Source of the DNA: Pelodera strongyloides
Lineage: Eukaryota; Nematoda; Chromadorea; Rhabditida; Rhabditidae
Length of the DNA stretch: 64,000 nucleotides
Assembly: GCA_036852015.1 (NCBI GenBank)
Contig: JAANDG010000014.1
Location: 62,001-126,000 of the forward strand
Direction of reading: 5' to 3'
The notes under the pieces are model-generated. The model was not told the DNA's origin. It saw only the letters and a list, made by a program, of their open reading frames with translations, and did not search any database. Position 1 is the stretch's first letter. The number at the start of each line of letters is the position of its first letter. A program made the position numbers and the translations under genes. Positions 1 through 12,800 of this stretch are shown piece after piece.

Positions 1-111
1 AGCCATATTATTAAGTTATCTAATTCTAACTATTGTATTCCATGAAAAAGTTGAATTCAATAATTGGACGACTCATTATGAAGAAGAAAAAGCTAACTAA
101 GAACGAAATGA

Positions 112-242
112 CACACACACACGCGCACGCACGCATACGCACACGCACACTCACACGCACACGCACACGCACACGCACACGCACACGCACACGCACACGC
201 ACACGCACACGCACACGCACACGCACACGCACACGCACACAT
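112..242. repeat. (CACACG)n microsatellite
   Basis: About 130 bp of alternating CACACG/ACGCAC units. It probably lies in the last intron or 3' flank of the minus-strand srt gene. The long Arg-Thr or Val-Arg open frames through it are artefacts of the repeat. Confidence 0.95.
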
Positions 243-322
243 ATAGGAGAAGGATCTTTAGTTATTTGTTACTACATTACACTGTGCTAATAAAAACGTT
301 TAACAATGGAAGAACTGCCCAC

Positions 323-3300
323 CATGACTCCACTGCCATGCAATATGACCTGCAACAATTAAATTGGTCGGAAAATTGGGAATAAAATTCATAAGTAGGT
401 ATCCATAAGCTGCGAAGACATGTGTGGAGCACAGAATAAATGCTTGAACGTAGAGCTGAAAATTGAGTTTTTCTTCTTGTTGCCATTTATTGCTTCTTAC
501 AGCAATCATTTGAATCTAGTCCCTTATAAGTATCGAATTTCTTATCTTGATAAAAATAACGCTTTTTTTATTTTCGAAGCGATTTACAGACGACAGAATA
601 ATGTGTTAAAAAAAACTAACCAAGCGTTGAACTTTGCTCAATGACATTTTTGAAACACTCGATTTTTTAGTCGCTTTATAGCAAATTGAAGAGTAGGCGA
701 GTGTAGATAAAGCCGAAATAACAATATTGTTGAACGTATGCGGCCAGTTTACATATTTCAGCTAAAATGTATAAACTTAAGGAACTCTGAAAAAAGCTCT
801 ATGAACGATGTGCGTTTTTCCTCCAGAGCGCATACCGCACAGCCTGAGAAAAGAGTAAAACATTTTTTTCTTTTTCTTTTTTTTTCGTACCCTTTAGTTC
901 TCTCTTCCTGCAATTTAGATTTCAGAATTCTACAGAGAAATTGCAATGTTTCCAGACATTTTCTTTGCTGCCGTTGATCGGCTGATATGTCACCGTAAGT
1001 GGCACAAAATACACTGAGAGCCGATGAGTTGGCAGTTGCTGCTTTTCGCGCACCGTTTCCGCACCTTTTCGGCAACGGTTTGGGGGTGTTTCCCGCACCA
1101 AAACGTCAACTAGAGACGGTGAAGAAACTTTTTCCGCGCGCATCAACTTCTTTTGCGGGAAACACCCCCAAACTGTTGCCTCGCGCAATTCTTGAGTTTC
1201 GTTGTAGCCGCTATGCATGATTAGGATACGTGGTTCTAAATTAACTAAATACCGCCGTGGTACTACTTTCTATTCTGCAATTATTCGTATATGTTTTGTT
1301 ATATGTTACTATATTTATTTGCGGATATGACATTCCCTGGGGGCGCCCAACTTGAGCTACATGCAACAGATTGCGAGCGTAAAGACTGTAAAGAGGTATG
1401 ACATTTGGTTTTGAATCTACAATGCCCAAGTTTTTCTCATGAATTTTATTTTTCTCATGAATTTTATGTGTGCGTAATAAATTATTATTATTATTATTAT
1501 TATAAGTGCATTCACATTTTTTTAGATGGGTGCCATTTTTGCCGAAAATGCACAAAATGGCACACAAGTTTAAATGTAATACGTGGGTCCAGTTATTTAG
1601 CACAGATTTCAAAATCACGTGTCATACCGCTTTACTACAAAATTCTCACCCCGCTCTCATTATGTGGATCGAAGAACCAGGCGACAAACGGTGAATAGAA
1701 TAGGGGAGGAGGAGAGAACATAGTCAGCGGAATACCATAGAGAAATGGAATCATGCTGTAAGGTATACAAATTATCATCGTTTTACAGTTGGTAGGTACC
1801 ATGCAGACACATATCAAGCAAGTGTTTTATAGCCCTGCGCAGTAAGAAAACTTGTATATTCACAAAAACCGTTATGAGGCTATAAATTGATTAGATGTAC
1901 CCTTTTAATTATTCTATTATTCATTTAATAGGGAACATTTTGTCATCCCGAGAAAATAAATACGTTCAATTATGGTATACACTATGTATTTTTTCAAATT
2001 ATTTCACATTCGGCAGCTCAGCGCCATTAGCTAATAAAAACTACAAAAACAGCTGACAACTAGTTACAAAAACAACGCTATCTCACGGAAATTATCATGT
2101 TTGCTAAATAACGCGCGTAATATTTTTGACATTACAATATTTCGAATTTCTTATGGCCATCATAGTTCATCTATATATGAAGAGCAGGATTAATTTGATC
2201 TTTAAGAAGCATACCTAATTAATATAACTTTCTTTCCTGCGAAAATCTGCGAAATAGCCGGCCAATTAGCCAATTCGGCGAAACGATTTAATGATAAAAT
2301 GATGCAGAACACACACGATGCCGACCAGAGACCTGAAAATAAAGCTATGAAATTTTCTATTGTCTGGCGTTATAGAAAAAGAAAAAGTTTCGAAAGGTCT
2401 GCCAAAAAGCCGTACGGTAATAGAAAATAGAACACCTTTGCTCATGACATAACAAATCTTTTCTTTTCAAGAAATTGAAAGAACTTGGCTTGCCCAGCTT
2501 TTGGTGGTTCTTCTACGTTCTCATGTATGGGTATGTTTTCTTGTGAACCAATTTTTCTTTGCCAAAAAAAATTAGAAAGTAAAATTTAAAAAATACCAAT
2601 TCCAACACATCCAACACTGTAAATGAAAATTGGATAATTACAGTACACGGCTCCTTTGAACAACAGAAATGATGTTATATGAGAACTGGCTATTATGGAG
2701 CCCAGATCAACTGAAACAAAAAAATTGGATGGTAAAAAGGCGCGCCGCGCGGACAAGCGAATCCGCGTCCGCGGTAAGGAGATGTATGCGCCTGAGGACC
2801 AGAATATATAAAAAAAAATGTAGATTTTGCCAGCACGGGAGGAGTTTATTTTCTGTCACGTCTGGGATCTCATAATAGTTTCTAGACAAGAAAGTTGCCC
2901 TTGGTTCTTGATCGTCACTACTGGCTGGAACATTCCAGCGGTCTTGTGGTGTATTCAGTAGTTCTGCCAGTTTCCAGACTGCCAGTTTACTGCCAGTAGT
3001 TCTACCTTCCGATTTGCAACCAGACTACTTTCAGAAACAGTTTGCTGAAAATACCCCATAGAAAATGTTACCGATTCCCATAGTAAACATAATCACGTAG
3101 CATGAGTGTTTCTTCATGAGGTTCGATTTTACCATTGCTGTTAGGGAAACGACATAGCAAATCTGAAAACCAAGCGTGATTCGTTGTTTATCATATGTAA
3201 ACTGTATGCATGTAACTTGAAACGTTAGCTGTTGAATGCTGCGCTGCATACACAAATAAAATTTCAAGTTTTTCCTCTCTGAACGGCTTATTTTTATTGG

Positions 3301-4025
3301 AAAAGAACATAAAAACATAAAAGCGTCGGTAGTTGAAAAACCACTGCATTCCCACATGTTGTATGCCAATGCATGTAATTAGTATAAACAATCGCGCATT
3401 AATTTGCATACACTATATGGGATTACTGCGCCCGACATACGTTTCAAAAACCGGATCTTAAAGGGACAGGCCCATCAAAATAAACCTATATTTACGATAC
3501 GTTCATAATGACTATCAAACATTTTTATTACAATATATACAAACTAAATATCACCATTATTCGCCCTAGACAACTTTTTTCCAATGCCCTCAACGCATAT
3601 GTATACCATAAAACTGCAGATTCCAAAGCTATATATGCAAATTTTAATAGCATTATAATTTCACGATAAATTTGCATTGACGACAAGGATATTTGCTTCT
3701 TTACGGTATACATTTAAGCTGAGCGCATCGGAAAAAAGTTTTCCATGGCAAATAAATGTGAAATTTAGTTTGTATATATTGTAATAAAAATGCTTGATAG
3801 TCACTATGAACGTATCGTAAATATAGGTTTACTTTGATGGGCCGGTCCCTTTAAGCGGCTTTAAATATATTATTGTTTCCTTACCCAGAACAGAGTTCCG
3901 CTAATGGCTAAGTACGTGGCCACATAAGGTCTCTTGAGGCCTGAGGCATACCATCCCGCGGAGTCGTGCGCCGCACAATTATAGCGCACTTGATTCGGTT
4001 CGCCATGTCGAATCAAATCATCCAT
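323..4025 (-). CDS. srt-type (serpentine receptor class T) chemoreceptor, partial
   Basis: Seven-transmembrane chemoreceptor of the nematode srt class, expected in sensory-neuron cilia. Four minus-strand exons are supported: 4025-3885 (ATG; 47 codons with the family motif RYNCAA, ending TTCTGG before GTAAGG), 3162-3072 (includes KKHSCYVIMFTMGIG), 761-621 (starts LKYVNWPHT, ends SKVQRL) and 455-323 (starts LYVQAFILC, includes GHIAWQWSHG, the conserved pre-TM7 motif). All have TTTTCAG or TTTTAG acceptors and good donors. The middle exons, normally carrying the Cys- and Trp-rich TM3 region, could not be found between 3072 and 761. The C-terminal exon is missing and should lie left of the window. 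Intron 1 holds a TTAA palindrome. The gene may be intact with an unrecognised exon, or it may be decaying. Confidence 0.75.
1071..1180. repeat. short palindromic element in srt intron
   Basis: Arms of about 27 bp (ggcaacggtttgggggtgtt and its complement ending at 1180) flank a spacer of about 55 bp. It lies in the intron between srt exons 3072 and 761. It is a foldback MITE remnant; the family is not identified. Confidence 0.7.
1431..1503 (+). mobile_element. Solo 3' tail of the non-LTR retrotransposon family
   Basis: The sequence TCATGAATTTTATGTGTGCG then TAATAAA and (ATT)n matches the 3' end of the complete element at 17738-17790. Only about 70 bp of the element is present, and an 18-bp segment is duplicated in tandem. 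This is an extremely 5'-truncated, dead-on-arrival copy, as expected from target-primed reverse transcription. Confidence 0.75.
3458..3854. mobile_element. TTAA-flanked palindromic MITE (AGGGACAGGCCC family)
   Basis: Both ends carry TTAA. The left end reads AAAGGGACAGGCCCATCAAA and the right end is its near-perfect complement, with arms extending almost to the centre. It sits in intron 1 of the srt gene. It resembles the palindromic TTAA/TTTAAA repeats known from C. elegans, which are non-autonomous and have piggyBac-like target preference. Confidence 0.85.
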
Positions 4026-5380
4026 GATGCAGGCAGCGTAAAATGGCGAGAGTCTGGTTTTCTAAAGTAATTTCACAACTATCACTCATCTAGGTTTATA
4101 ATAACACACAACTTGCACCCGTATGAGTGACGAATAACTTACTACGATACATTTAACCAAACTGAAGCTGAAGAGCAACGTAAAATTCTAGCCAACATAA
4201 AACGTTTGTTATTCACTTGCAAAACAATTAGCAAATGGGAAAAATGGATACGAAAATTGCAAGGAATATCGCATAAGGTATCAGGACCGTGCATAATTTC
4301 TAAAAAAATCATTCTGAGAAAATCTGGAAATCTTACTTAGAACTTTGTGCAAACAAAATAATAATTGTGCTGCCTCAACTGGCTACTCCACAACATTTAA
4401 TATGTTCTCTAATTAACTTGCCACGGAAAATATTGAATTAATTGTGGTAGACGGAAAAGTAGTCATATATATTTTTTTAGCAATTTGTTCCTATTCCTGG
4501 TGCGAGTTTTATTATGTCTTGAAAAAAATATGTGTGTTTCACAATGAAATTCCCCAGAGGAGTTTCATTGAGAAAATATTGTCATCTTGAAGTAAGCAGA
4601 AAATAAACTGGGTTAATTTTAGCTTGAGTACTCGCTAAGTTCCAGTACTGGGCTTTGAATAAGAAAGCGTCAAAAACTAATAATTCAAGTAAAAACAATT
4701 AGCTATCTGTACTTGTTGGTAGTGATTCGGTAGGAAGTCGCGCATATTTTAATTATAATGATTGGAAATTGGAAATTTGATTTAGGATAGTACAGGAAGA
4801 CTGATATTTAATTAGAAATGTGAAATAGTAGTACTGTGACTTTGATCAAAGAATTTGTGCTCGATGGGTGTTTCGTTTCTTTCATTAAAGGATCGCAGTC
4901 ACTACAAAATCACCATTTTGCTTCGAGTTTACTTGTATTTAGTAAAGAATAAAGAAAAATACTTTACCAAAACCTAATAATTTGAATTCAAACTCAGGGA
5001 GTGAACAAGTAGAAAAGTAGTACTACTAAACTACCGCGGGATTATGAAACGTGTAGTGATATGCCTGCATACCCTTGCATCATATGTAAAAATTCTTTAT
5101 CTATTGAAGTTTCTTTCATATAACACGTTTCAGGATCGCATTGGAAATCACTGTGTACTTCCCACGAACTAAATTGCAGATTGAACTTGAACACATTCGA
5201 CACGTCGTATTACTTGTTTTATTGAAACTGCTTTAGAGTACGCGGTCACTACAAATTTGTAATTTGGCTGGGATATTCAATGAATAAGAAAAGTGATAGG
5301 AAAATACTGGATGTTTTATTCACATAGCCCTGGAACCGGTGAATAGCAATAGTTGATTATACCGTTAAGCCGCACGATGT
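4026..5380. other. Intergenic, no supported gene
   Basis: AT-rich sequence upstream of the srt start codon. It should contain that gene's promoter, but I saw no motif I would defend. No coding-like open frame or repeat boundary was found. Confidence 0.6.
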
Positions 5381-5500
5381 GCGTGTGTGTGTGTGTGTAT
5401 GTGTGTGTGTATGTGTGTGTGTGTGCGTGTGCGTGTGTGTGTGAGAGTGTGAGTGTGTGAGAGTGTGAGTATGTGTACATGGGTGCGTGTGAGTGTACAT
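5381..5500. repeat. (GT)n-rich microsatellite
   Basis: An interrupted GT/GA dinucleotide tract. His-Thr open frames read across it on the minus strand are repeat artefacts. Confidence 0.9.
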
Positions 5501-5567
5501 TGTACATCGTGAAACAGTGCTGATATGTACGTGCGTATGTCGAGCGCAATTAAACATTTAAAGTCGT

Positions 5568-5717
5568 GTGATAGCCGGTTTTGAAACGTAGATGTTGTAT
5601 ATGCAAATTACTGTGCGACTATATCGCGATTATTATATTGAATATATTAATTTGCATACAATAAATGGGAATGCAGTTGTCTAGAATACGTTTCAAAAAC
5701 TGGCTGTTATATCGCAA
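5568..5717. mobile_element. Degenerate CGTTTCAAAAACCGG-type palindrome
   Basis: The left end has ATAGCCGGTTTTGAAACGTA and the right end TACGTTTCAAAAACTGGCTG then TTATATCGC. This is the same terminal motif as the TTAA elements at 39154, 40509, 57973 and 60585. The TTAA ends are lost. Confidence 0.6.
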
Positions 5718-6066
5718 CTATCTACATCAAAGTTCCTTATTTTGTTAGCTAAAAAGTTTTTGGGCTTATAGGAAAAAAAGATTTCTTAAACAAGGCTTTA
5801 ATAGTTGTATATCAAATGTCGCCAAGAAATCGGAAAGATACTCCAGCTCAGGTTTGTATACCCGGAGATTTTAATTATGCAACTTCAGTGCGAATTATCT
5901 CACGCGTGCTTCATATAAACAAGGAAAGATTTGCGAAAATATGGCAATGCAAACAAATAGGCAAACTTTGGTTTGGTGACATGATTAGTAAAATATGATA
6001 GACCACAAAGAGTAGCTCTCGACAAGTTGTGCAGTGATTTGTGAAACGACGAGAACAAAGTTTCTT

Positions 6067-6524
6067 TTAAAGGGAGAGGCCCATGAGAAAAAAGTTTTCC
6101 TCAGTTTACTTGCAAAGAATGTCCGGAATTTCAGAATTATTTCTCTGAAAACCGCATCTATTTGCATCGTGAACTCGCAGAGATATTCTATGCAAAACAG
6201 TTCGGCTAGGCACCGTAGTCAGAAAGGTTAAAATACCTTTTTATAGTTTATATCCGTCCATTAGCATTCTTTCTTTACATAATAATTTTTAAACGAATGA
6301 AGAACATTACTACCATTATAACAAAGCGTTTCCAGTACTGTAATGCCATAAAAGAGCAAAAATTGTTTCAGACTACGGTGCCTGGCCGAACTGTTTAGCG
6401 TAGAATATATCTGCGAGTTCTAGATGCAAAGAGATGCGGTTTTCACCGTAATATTTCTGAAATTCCGGACATTCTCTGCAAGTGAATTAAGAAAGACTAT
6501 TTTCTCGTGGGCCTCTCCCTTTAA
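6067..6524. mobile_element. TTAA-flanked palindromic MITE (AGGGAGAGGCCC)
   Basis: TTAA occurs at both ends with terminal AAAGGGAGAGGCCCATGAGA and its complement. The arms continue through TGTCCGGAATTTCAG and its complement for about 190 bp on each side. Confidence 0.85.
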
Positions 6525-6872
6525 CCTTTCTATCAGAGAGTAGTAATCTGAGCGTATTCAAAACTCAAACCACGCCCTATATTAGGACAAAATAAAGATG
6601 AATTTTGAGATTTGAATTTTGATTTTCAGACAATTAGATTTTGAGGACAAGATTTGAAAATCACCGAATATCGATCTTGGATTGTCAGGTGTGTTTTTGA
6701 GAAACAAGAAATTCTTTAGAAACAAGAAATTATATTGAGTCATCCTCATGCGGTTATCAGATTTCCACAAAAAGTATTTTCTTTGTACAATAGCTACAGT
6801 AACCAGTATTATAAAATAAGTTTATTTGGTATAAGAAAGTGTATAGCATATAAACTAGATAAATTCATAATT

Positions 6873-7635
6873 TTAAAGGAGGAGGCTCACGAGAATGAAG
6901 TGCTCAAATCGTTTCTTTTTATCGAAAGATGATGGTATTAAATTCCGAAAGACATGCTTTACAAAGCAAAAGCTTTTAATTGGAAGGAGTAAAGCAATAT
7001 AAAACTATGAATTCTTTAGCAATTTTTTTATCGTAGTAAATAGTTGATTTCCATAGTGGGCATACACATTTTGTGCTGGGACTTGTAAATTTGCATGCCC
7101 AGTATGGAAATCCACTATTTACTACGATCCAAAATTTTTCATTTTTTTTTCTTCTATTTACTACGATCCAAAATCGAAATTTAATACCATCATCTTTCGA
7201 TAAAAGGAAACTATTTGAGCACTTCATTCTGGTGAGCCTCCTCCTTTATGCAGTGCTCAAATAGTTTTCTTTTATCGACAGACGATGGTATTAAATTCTG
7301 AAAGACATGCTTTACAAAGCAAAAGCTTTTAATTGTAAGGAGTAAATCAATATACAACTATGAAGTCTATAAAAATTTTGGATCGTAGTAAATAGTTGAT
7401 TTCCATAGTGGGCATGCAAATTTACAAGTCATTTTGCAAGCCGGCAAAAAATTTGGATGCCCACTATGGAAATCAACTCTTTAAATTTTTATAGACCTCA
7501 TAGTTTTATATTGATTTACTCCTTTCTATTAAAAGCTTTTGCTTTGTAAAGCATGTCTTTCGGAATTCAATACCGTCATATTTCGATAAAAGGAAACCAT
7601 TTGAGCGCTTCATTCTCGTGAGCCTCGTCCTTTAA
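6873..7635. mobile_element. Composite TTAA palindrome with nested foldbacks
   Basis: The outer arms begin TTAAAGGAGGAGGCTCACGA and end with the complement at 7635. Inside is a second inverted pair (TTGATTTCCATAGTGGGCAT), and part of the outer arm recurs at about 7185-7262. It looks like a palindrome inserted into, or recombined with, a relative. Confidence 0.8.
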
Positions 7636-7654
7636 CGACTTTTTCAAACAACAC

Positions 7655-7900
7655 AGGAAAACCAAATAATTGCCGAAACCACAGAAAAACCGTCGTTGTT
7701 CCGTCAGCAAAAGGTTTTTATCCAAACAACCATCTGGTGACTGGTTCGTGACTGGTTCGTGGCCTTTTGGTGACCAGTGGATGACGATTTTAGATGTAAC
7801 TTGGTCTCCACATGGTCACGAACTGATCACCAAATGGGCTGGCTCACGAAAACACCAGTGAACCGCCGCCAAATGGGTTCACACATTTCTTATGAAAGTA
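7655..7900 (-). repeat. Dispersed repeat, GGTCACGAACCAG family
   Basis: An inverted copy of the sequence found on the plus strand at 34715-34945 and 49243-49478. Shared features are the edge GAAAACCAAATAATTGCCGA then AACCACAG, repeated TGGTCACGAACYRGT motifs and AATGGGTTCAC. It has no coding capacity and is probably a non-autonomous element. Confidence 0.7.
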
Positions 7901-8294
7901 TAAATATAAGTTCTGTGTACTCAGGTAGTTACTGTGCGGTAAATTAAATTCGCATGAAACAATTATCTGCAGATATTTCGTCGGAAAAAGCCCAAGTTAT
8001 CGCCCAAAAACCAGACAACCACGAATTTTAATTCACTAAACTTGGTCAATTGTATATTAGCTGCGAAATTGAATTTTCATTTTTCACGGAAGAAGAAGTA
8101 TAATTGACAATTTCCGATACGCGATCTTAGCACCATTAGGAAAGTTATTAAAACATGACGAGCTGCTTTTGGTACGATTAGAAGTCTCTGAAAGCTTAAA
8201 TCATGATTGAAATAAAGAACTTTATTAGTTTTTCACAATTCATAAAGGGTACTCTTGCTACCGTTAAATGTCGCACGACAAAAGAAGTTCTAAG

Positions 8295-9265
8295 GGCCAA
8301 TTGTACTCCGCACCGCATAACCGCATGACCGCATGACCGCATGGACACCGCATGCGGTCAAACACCGCACTGAAACCGCACGAGTTTACCAAACACCGCG
8401 CGGACACCGCATAATGTAGGCGGACACCGCACAGACACCGCGCGAAGTCGAACCCATCATATACCGCGAAATTCTACGCGTGCTTGTTTGTTAATTTAGA
8501 GTACAGTATCTTAACATCGGAATTTCTGCATCGAAAGTGTTTACTTTTACCCTATTACATGCACTTCGAACCACGACATCGTTTTTCACGACGTTGAGGT
8601 CTTTCCAAGAGTCTAATAAACATTTCGAAGTAGAAGGGAATAATCAAAGACGAGGTGCACCAAACAGCAATTATAATACTTATTACATTTAGGTTAATTT
8701 ATACAAAACTCATAAAACGTAAAACTGTAATATCCCATAAGCGAAGGTGCGACCTCTCTTATGCCTCTACCAATTAGGAAACCGCGCCACCTACCATTGC
8801 ACCAGAATAGCGCATTTTTCTCTCACTGGTAGGTCATCCAACAAGAGGATAAATATTTTTTTTTCATTTCCTCTTGTGGCTAAACGTAAAATTGGTGGTT
8901 AGACCTGAGCTTAATTGGATCTCTTCATTTTCTAGGAGACACATCTCACAGTCGTGATTCGAAATATATAATAGGGTAACTAAAACAAACAACCTATACT
9001 CTAAATTATATAATTCCCGCAGATATGTGGAGCACATTATCTTAATCACGGTGTAGAATTTCGCCGTATATGATGAGTTCGGCCTCGCGCGGTGTCCGTA
9101 TGAGATACGAGACACGCGGTGTCTATGCGGTGTCTGCCTACATTATGCGGTGTCCGCGCGGTGTTTGGTAAACTCGTGCGGTTTCAATGCGGTGTTTGGC
9201 CGCATGCGGTGTCCATGCGGTGTCTATGCGGTCATGCGGTTATGCGGTGCGGAGTACAATTGGCC
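8295..9265. mobile_element. hAT-like non-autonomous element, copy A
   Basis: A 971-bp element begins GGCCAATTGTACTCCGCACC and ends with the exact complement. Long terminal inverted repeats of about 170 bp are packed with ACCGCAT/ATGCGGT motifs. The flanking 8-bp duplication GTTCTAAG is perfect (8287-8294 and 9266-9273). Eight-base target duplications and repeated subterminal motifs fit the hAT superfamily. No transposase is encoded. Confidence 0.85.
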
Positions 9266-9273
9266 GTTCTAAG

Positions 9274-10166
9274 AGCCACTGAAACGTGATTTTATTAACC
9301 TTTCTTAGGATGAAACTTTTTATTGTGTTTAGTGAGGTGTTCTTTATTGTGTTTCTTCAAGACTACGCAATACATACACCCGCAAGTAAAAGAAGTTTCG
9401 TTGTGTTTTTGCAGAAGAGCGTAAATTCCAAGGGGCTTTTTCGTAGAACAGATTCATTGTATCGGATAACTAATGCATGTAATCGTTAATGTAAAGGCGA
9501 GACATTTTATCAAGAATGAACTTTACAGCTGATTAACCAAAAGGTGTTCATGCTGTCCAGAAAAATAATTTTAAATTAAAGAACTGCAGGGAGTGTGACG
9601 CATCATATACACACTTCTGGAAAAAAATTCACTAGTGACATTTTGTGAACCACTGGTGTGCCAGGGGTGCGCCTTATGTGAGCGAACGAAAGGCCCCCGT
9701 GTCGTGTTTCCCATTTACGCACGCCCTAGCACATTTTTGGCACTCGATGTTGGGGCGCGCACCGCACACGTTTACGTAATTGCACTTTTGTTTCATCAAA
9801 GTTTACATAGATTTCTTTATCGTACCATAGAGAAGATAAAGACGCACTAGCATGAACATTTGCATGCGAATACAAAGATTTTGTACACATTTATTAAATT
9901 ACAAATGAAAGCGCAAAAACGACAACAGGAACAGGCTAATCTACAGACTATTGTGGCATACTACTAGCAATATTGCATACACATACACAAAATCACATAG
10001 ATGACTGAAATGCTAACACTTTTCTCTTTTTCGCTTCGTTCGCTTGTGAAATCTTTGTAAGATGACGACTTTTTCAATCGGATTTTACATTGTAAACACA
10101 AAAAAAAAAAAAAAATGTGTGTGCACTGATTGTGACGTGCAAAATCAATAAATAAATTATACAAGG
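9274..10166. other. Intergenic, no supported gene
   Basis: Open frames here are short, low in complexity and without splice context. A poly(A) run lies at about 10100-10114. I see no feature I can support. Confidence 0.5.
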
Positions 10167-10215
10167 AAATTTTTGTGTGCGTAATAAATATTATCAAAAA
10201 TTATCAAAATATTAT
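10167..10215 (+). mobile_element. Solo 3' tail of non-LTR retrotransposon
   Basis: ATTTTTGTGTGCGTAATAAA then TATTA is identical to the 3' end of the minus-strand element at about 18300-18330. It is followed by an AT-rich tail. Only the terminus is present. Confidence 0.6.
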
Positions 10216-10626
10216 TATGTAAAGTGGTGCTGTGGTACAATCCAAAAAATATTTGCGAGTTTCCGAGTACAGTTGGCCATCACAATCTTAGCAAATTAAC
10301 GAATCAAGGAAATATCTAGACCAAAGCTACGCTCGGTCGTGACGAAACTCATGTTGAACTGATCGCTAAAGACAATACCAGCTACCTATAGTTTTACCAG
10401 AACCTTGTTGTTATTGGGAGTGTTTATATCAAGTGTAGGTTTTGTCGTAGATGCCGCAGAGGTTTCATGGGTTTTTGTATTATTTAACTGGTATCTTCGT
10501 CCATTTGTAGAAGAAATGTCAACGGCTGGGTCGACTTTCTGAAAAAAAAATCGATGCAAATTTTTTGCAAACCGATGCAAAAGTACAAGTCAAAGTAAGA
10601 TTGTTAACGAACGCAAAAATGGTTAT

Positions 10627-11042
10627 TTAAAGGGACAGGCCCATTTCAAACTACCCCTATTTTTGATGAATCCATCGGATTCTCCGTTTCAAATATAGTA
10701 GGCTGAATTTTTTTCCAATTTTCAGTCGCAATATTCACGCAGTTTTCAGCAATTTACCATGGCCAGTCATACACAACAATCAATCGCAGTTGTGACGCCC
10801 ATTCGTGCTGATTGGCCAATATCGCAATTGCCACGCCCAATAGAGCATATTGCCCAATTAGCCCGGAGGGGCGTGATAACTGCGATATATAGTTGGGTAT
10901 GACTGGCCATGGTAAATTGCTGAATACTGCGTGTATTTTGCGACTGAAAATTGGAAAAAAATTCAGCCTACTATATTTGAAACGGAGAATCCGATGTAGT
11001 CACCAAAAATAGGGGTAAATTGAAATGGGGCTGACCCTTTAA
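10627..11042. mobile_element. TTAA-flanked palindromic MITE, copy 1 of a pair
   Basis: TTAA at both ends and AGGGACAGGCCCATTTCAAA termini with long arms that include TTTACCATGGCCAGTCATAC. A diverged sister copy lies at 44861-45274. Confidence 0.85.
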
Positions 11043-12044
11043 GGGCGACGCCCCCCCCCCCTCACTAAATTAAATTAGTATAGTATCAGTATCGGCATAG
11101 CCTTTTTTACTTTTGCTGCAGTCGGACCGCGGACACTGCAATATGGGAGGTCGATTAAATTAATAATTTAAAAATCCTAAAAATAATTGCATTACACGGC
11201 AGAAGAAAAGTCATGGGCCATGTGGGATTTGCAGCTTGATGAAATTAACGAATCTTTTTGACTACACAAAACTAGCGTTCATGCGCATATTTTGTGTGGA
11301 TACGGATAAGTATGCGCATACAAATTCTTAGTGAATTGTTCCCCAATACTCATTTATTATAATTAAATGTTTGGAAACAATACCGAATTGATGAACAACT
11401 GAAAAGCTTGACGACGTATCTTTTGGTTCATAGCCATATAGATGATACCGGAGCTTCCTAAATGGTTCCATTAGCGGTATGGGTATGATACCTGATACGC
11501 GGCCTTGTGGTTTTGCAACCAATGGTACATGTACCATTGCACCATCTACCATGTACCTGTATCATGAACCAGCCGACTGAGCCGACTACGGCGTCTTGAG
11601 CACTTCATTCTCGCTGCGGCGTCTTTCACTGCGTATGAAACGATGAAACTCTTTACAAATGAAGACATACATCCTTCTGTTACATGAGGATATTCTAAGC
11701 TGAGCTGCGGCACTCTTCTATATCCAAAGCGGAACAATTTATTCGAATTCTACTTCTGTAACGTGAGTGCTAGCGCGCGCTGCAGTTACTCTTTTATATA
11801 ATAAGATCGTATGCAATCTTATCTGCTTGTCTGTTCCCGCAACATGGCGCAACATGGCAAGAGCGCAACATGGCATTAGCATAATGCTCTTGCAGTAATA
11901 GAATCAAATACCATTGCAAATGGACGAGCTCGTACAGGATGACCATTTGCAATTGGATTGAGCCTAACCCAACGTTAATTTGTATGTGTTGCGCACACAA
12001 ATTGGTTAGAGATAATGCTAAAGAAATCAGAGAACGATAGATAC
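11043..12044. other. Poly-C run, unassigned minus-strand open frames
   Basis: A C-run occurs at 11051-11061. On the minus strand, frames of 63 and 74 residues (11546-11737 and 11328-11552) overlap; the second contains PQGRVSGIIPIPLMEPFRKL, which reads like protein. No matching splice-linked exon was found, so I do not call a gene. Confidence 0.3.
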
Positions 12045-12800
12045 CATGACTCCACTGAAATGCGATGTGTCCGACAACAATCAAATTGGGTGGGAAATTT
12101 GGTATAAAATTCAACAAAAAATATCCATAGGCGCCCAGAACATGTGTCGAACAGAGGATAAACGATTGAACGTAGAGCTGAAATAATTTCCGAAGTCATA
12201 GAACTAACATAACATAACATAACATTAGCTGAGGCCCAGCTTATGGCTAGACATCGGCTTAGGTTTAGGCTTAAGCTTATGCTTACTCTGAATAGACACA
12301 TGCGTGAGCTTTGTATCAGCGCGATAGTGACGTTCGAAATTCTGTTGCCAGGCCATCTAAGATGCTAAGAAATCCTTGGCATTCACAATACGCGCAAAAA
12401 ATCAGGCCGCGGTTGCGATGCTGCTTATGCTTATGCCCCCGATAGATTCTGGCCAGGGGACGAGTACACTACACGCTGTGCAGTTCAGTTAAATTATTTG
12501 CATGGTGCATCACTATTATATGCACAATGAATCCTTGCTATTCCAAGTTGGTGTAACTGTGGGTACCGCGCGCTTTTGACTGAAGCGACCTTTTTGACAC
12601 AAGTGAATGTTGGTGAAAACCGAAAACGGCCTCTGGTCTAAATATAGATGAAAACCAACCAGTCGCTGAGCTTTCGACATGGTCAGCATAGACATCCTCG
12701 ACTCCATTGTCACTTTATAACAAATACAACAATAGGCAATTGTCGAGAGAGCGGACAGCGCAATATTATTGATCGTATGCGGCCAGTTTACGTATTTCAA
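12045..12800 (-). pseudogene. Truncated srt-type chemoreceptor copy
   Basis: Two exons match the distal part of the srt gene at 323-761. Exon 12800-12660 (141 nt, starts LKYVNWPHTINN, ends SKAQRL) and exon 12177-12045 (133 nt, starts LYVQSFILC, includes GHIAFQWSHG) are the same lengths as their paralogues and keep their splice sites. No N-terminal exons precede them, because an unrelated minus-strand gene begins within 600 bp, and no C-terminal exon follows. The intron holds an (ATAAC)n run and TTAGGC-like motifs (12206-12285). It is most likely a partial segmental duplicate. Confidence 0.7.

Noticed and set aside
26..290. Arg-Val and Arg-Thr open frames on both strands
   Set aside because: They are translations of the CACACG microsatellite.
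5316..5557. His-Thr-rich minus-strand frames
   Set aside because: They read through a GT dinucleotide tract.
12206..12226. (ATAAC)n as another non-LTR tail
   Set aside because: It resembles the tail of copy 3, but the adjoining CGTAATAAA end is missing.
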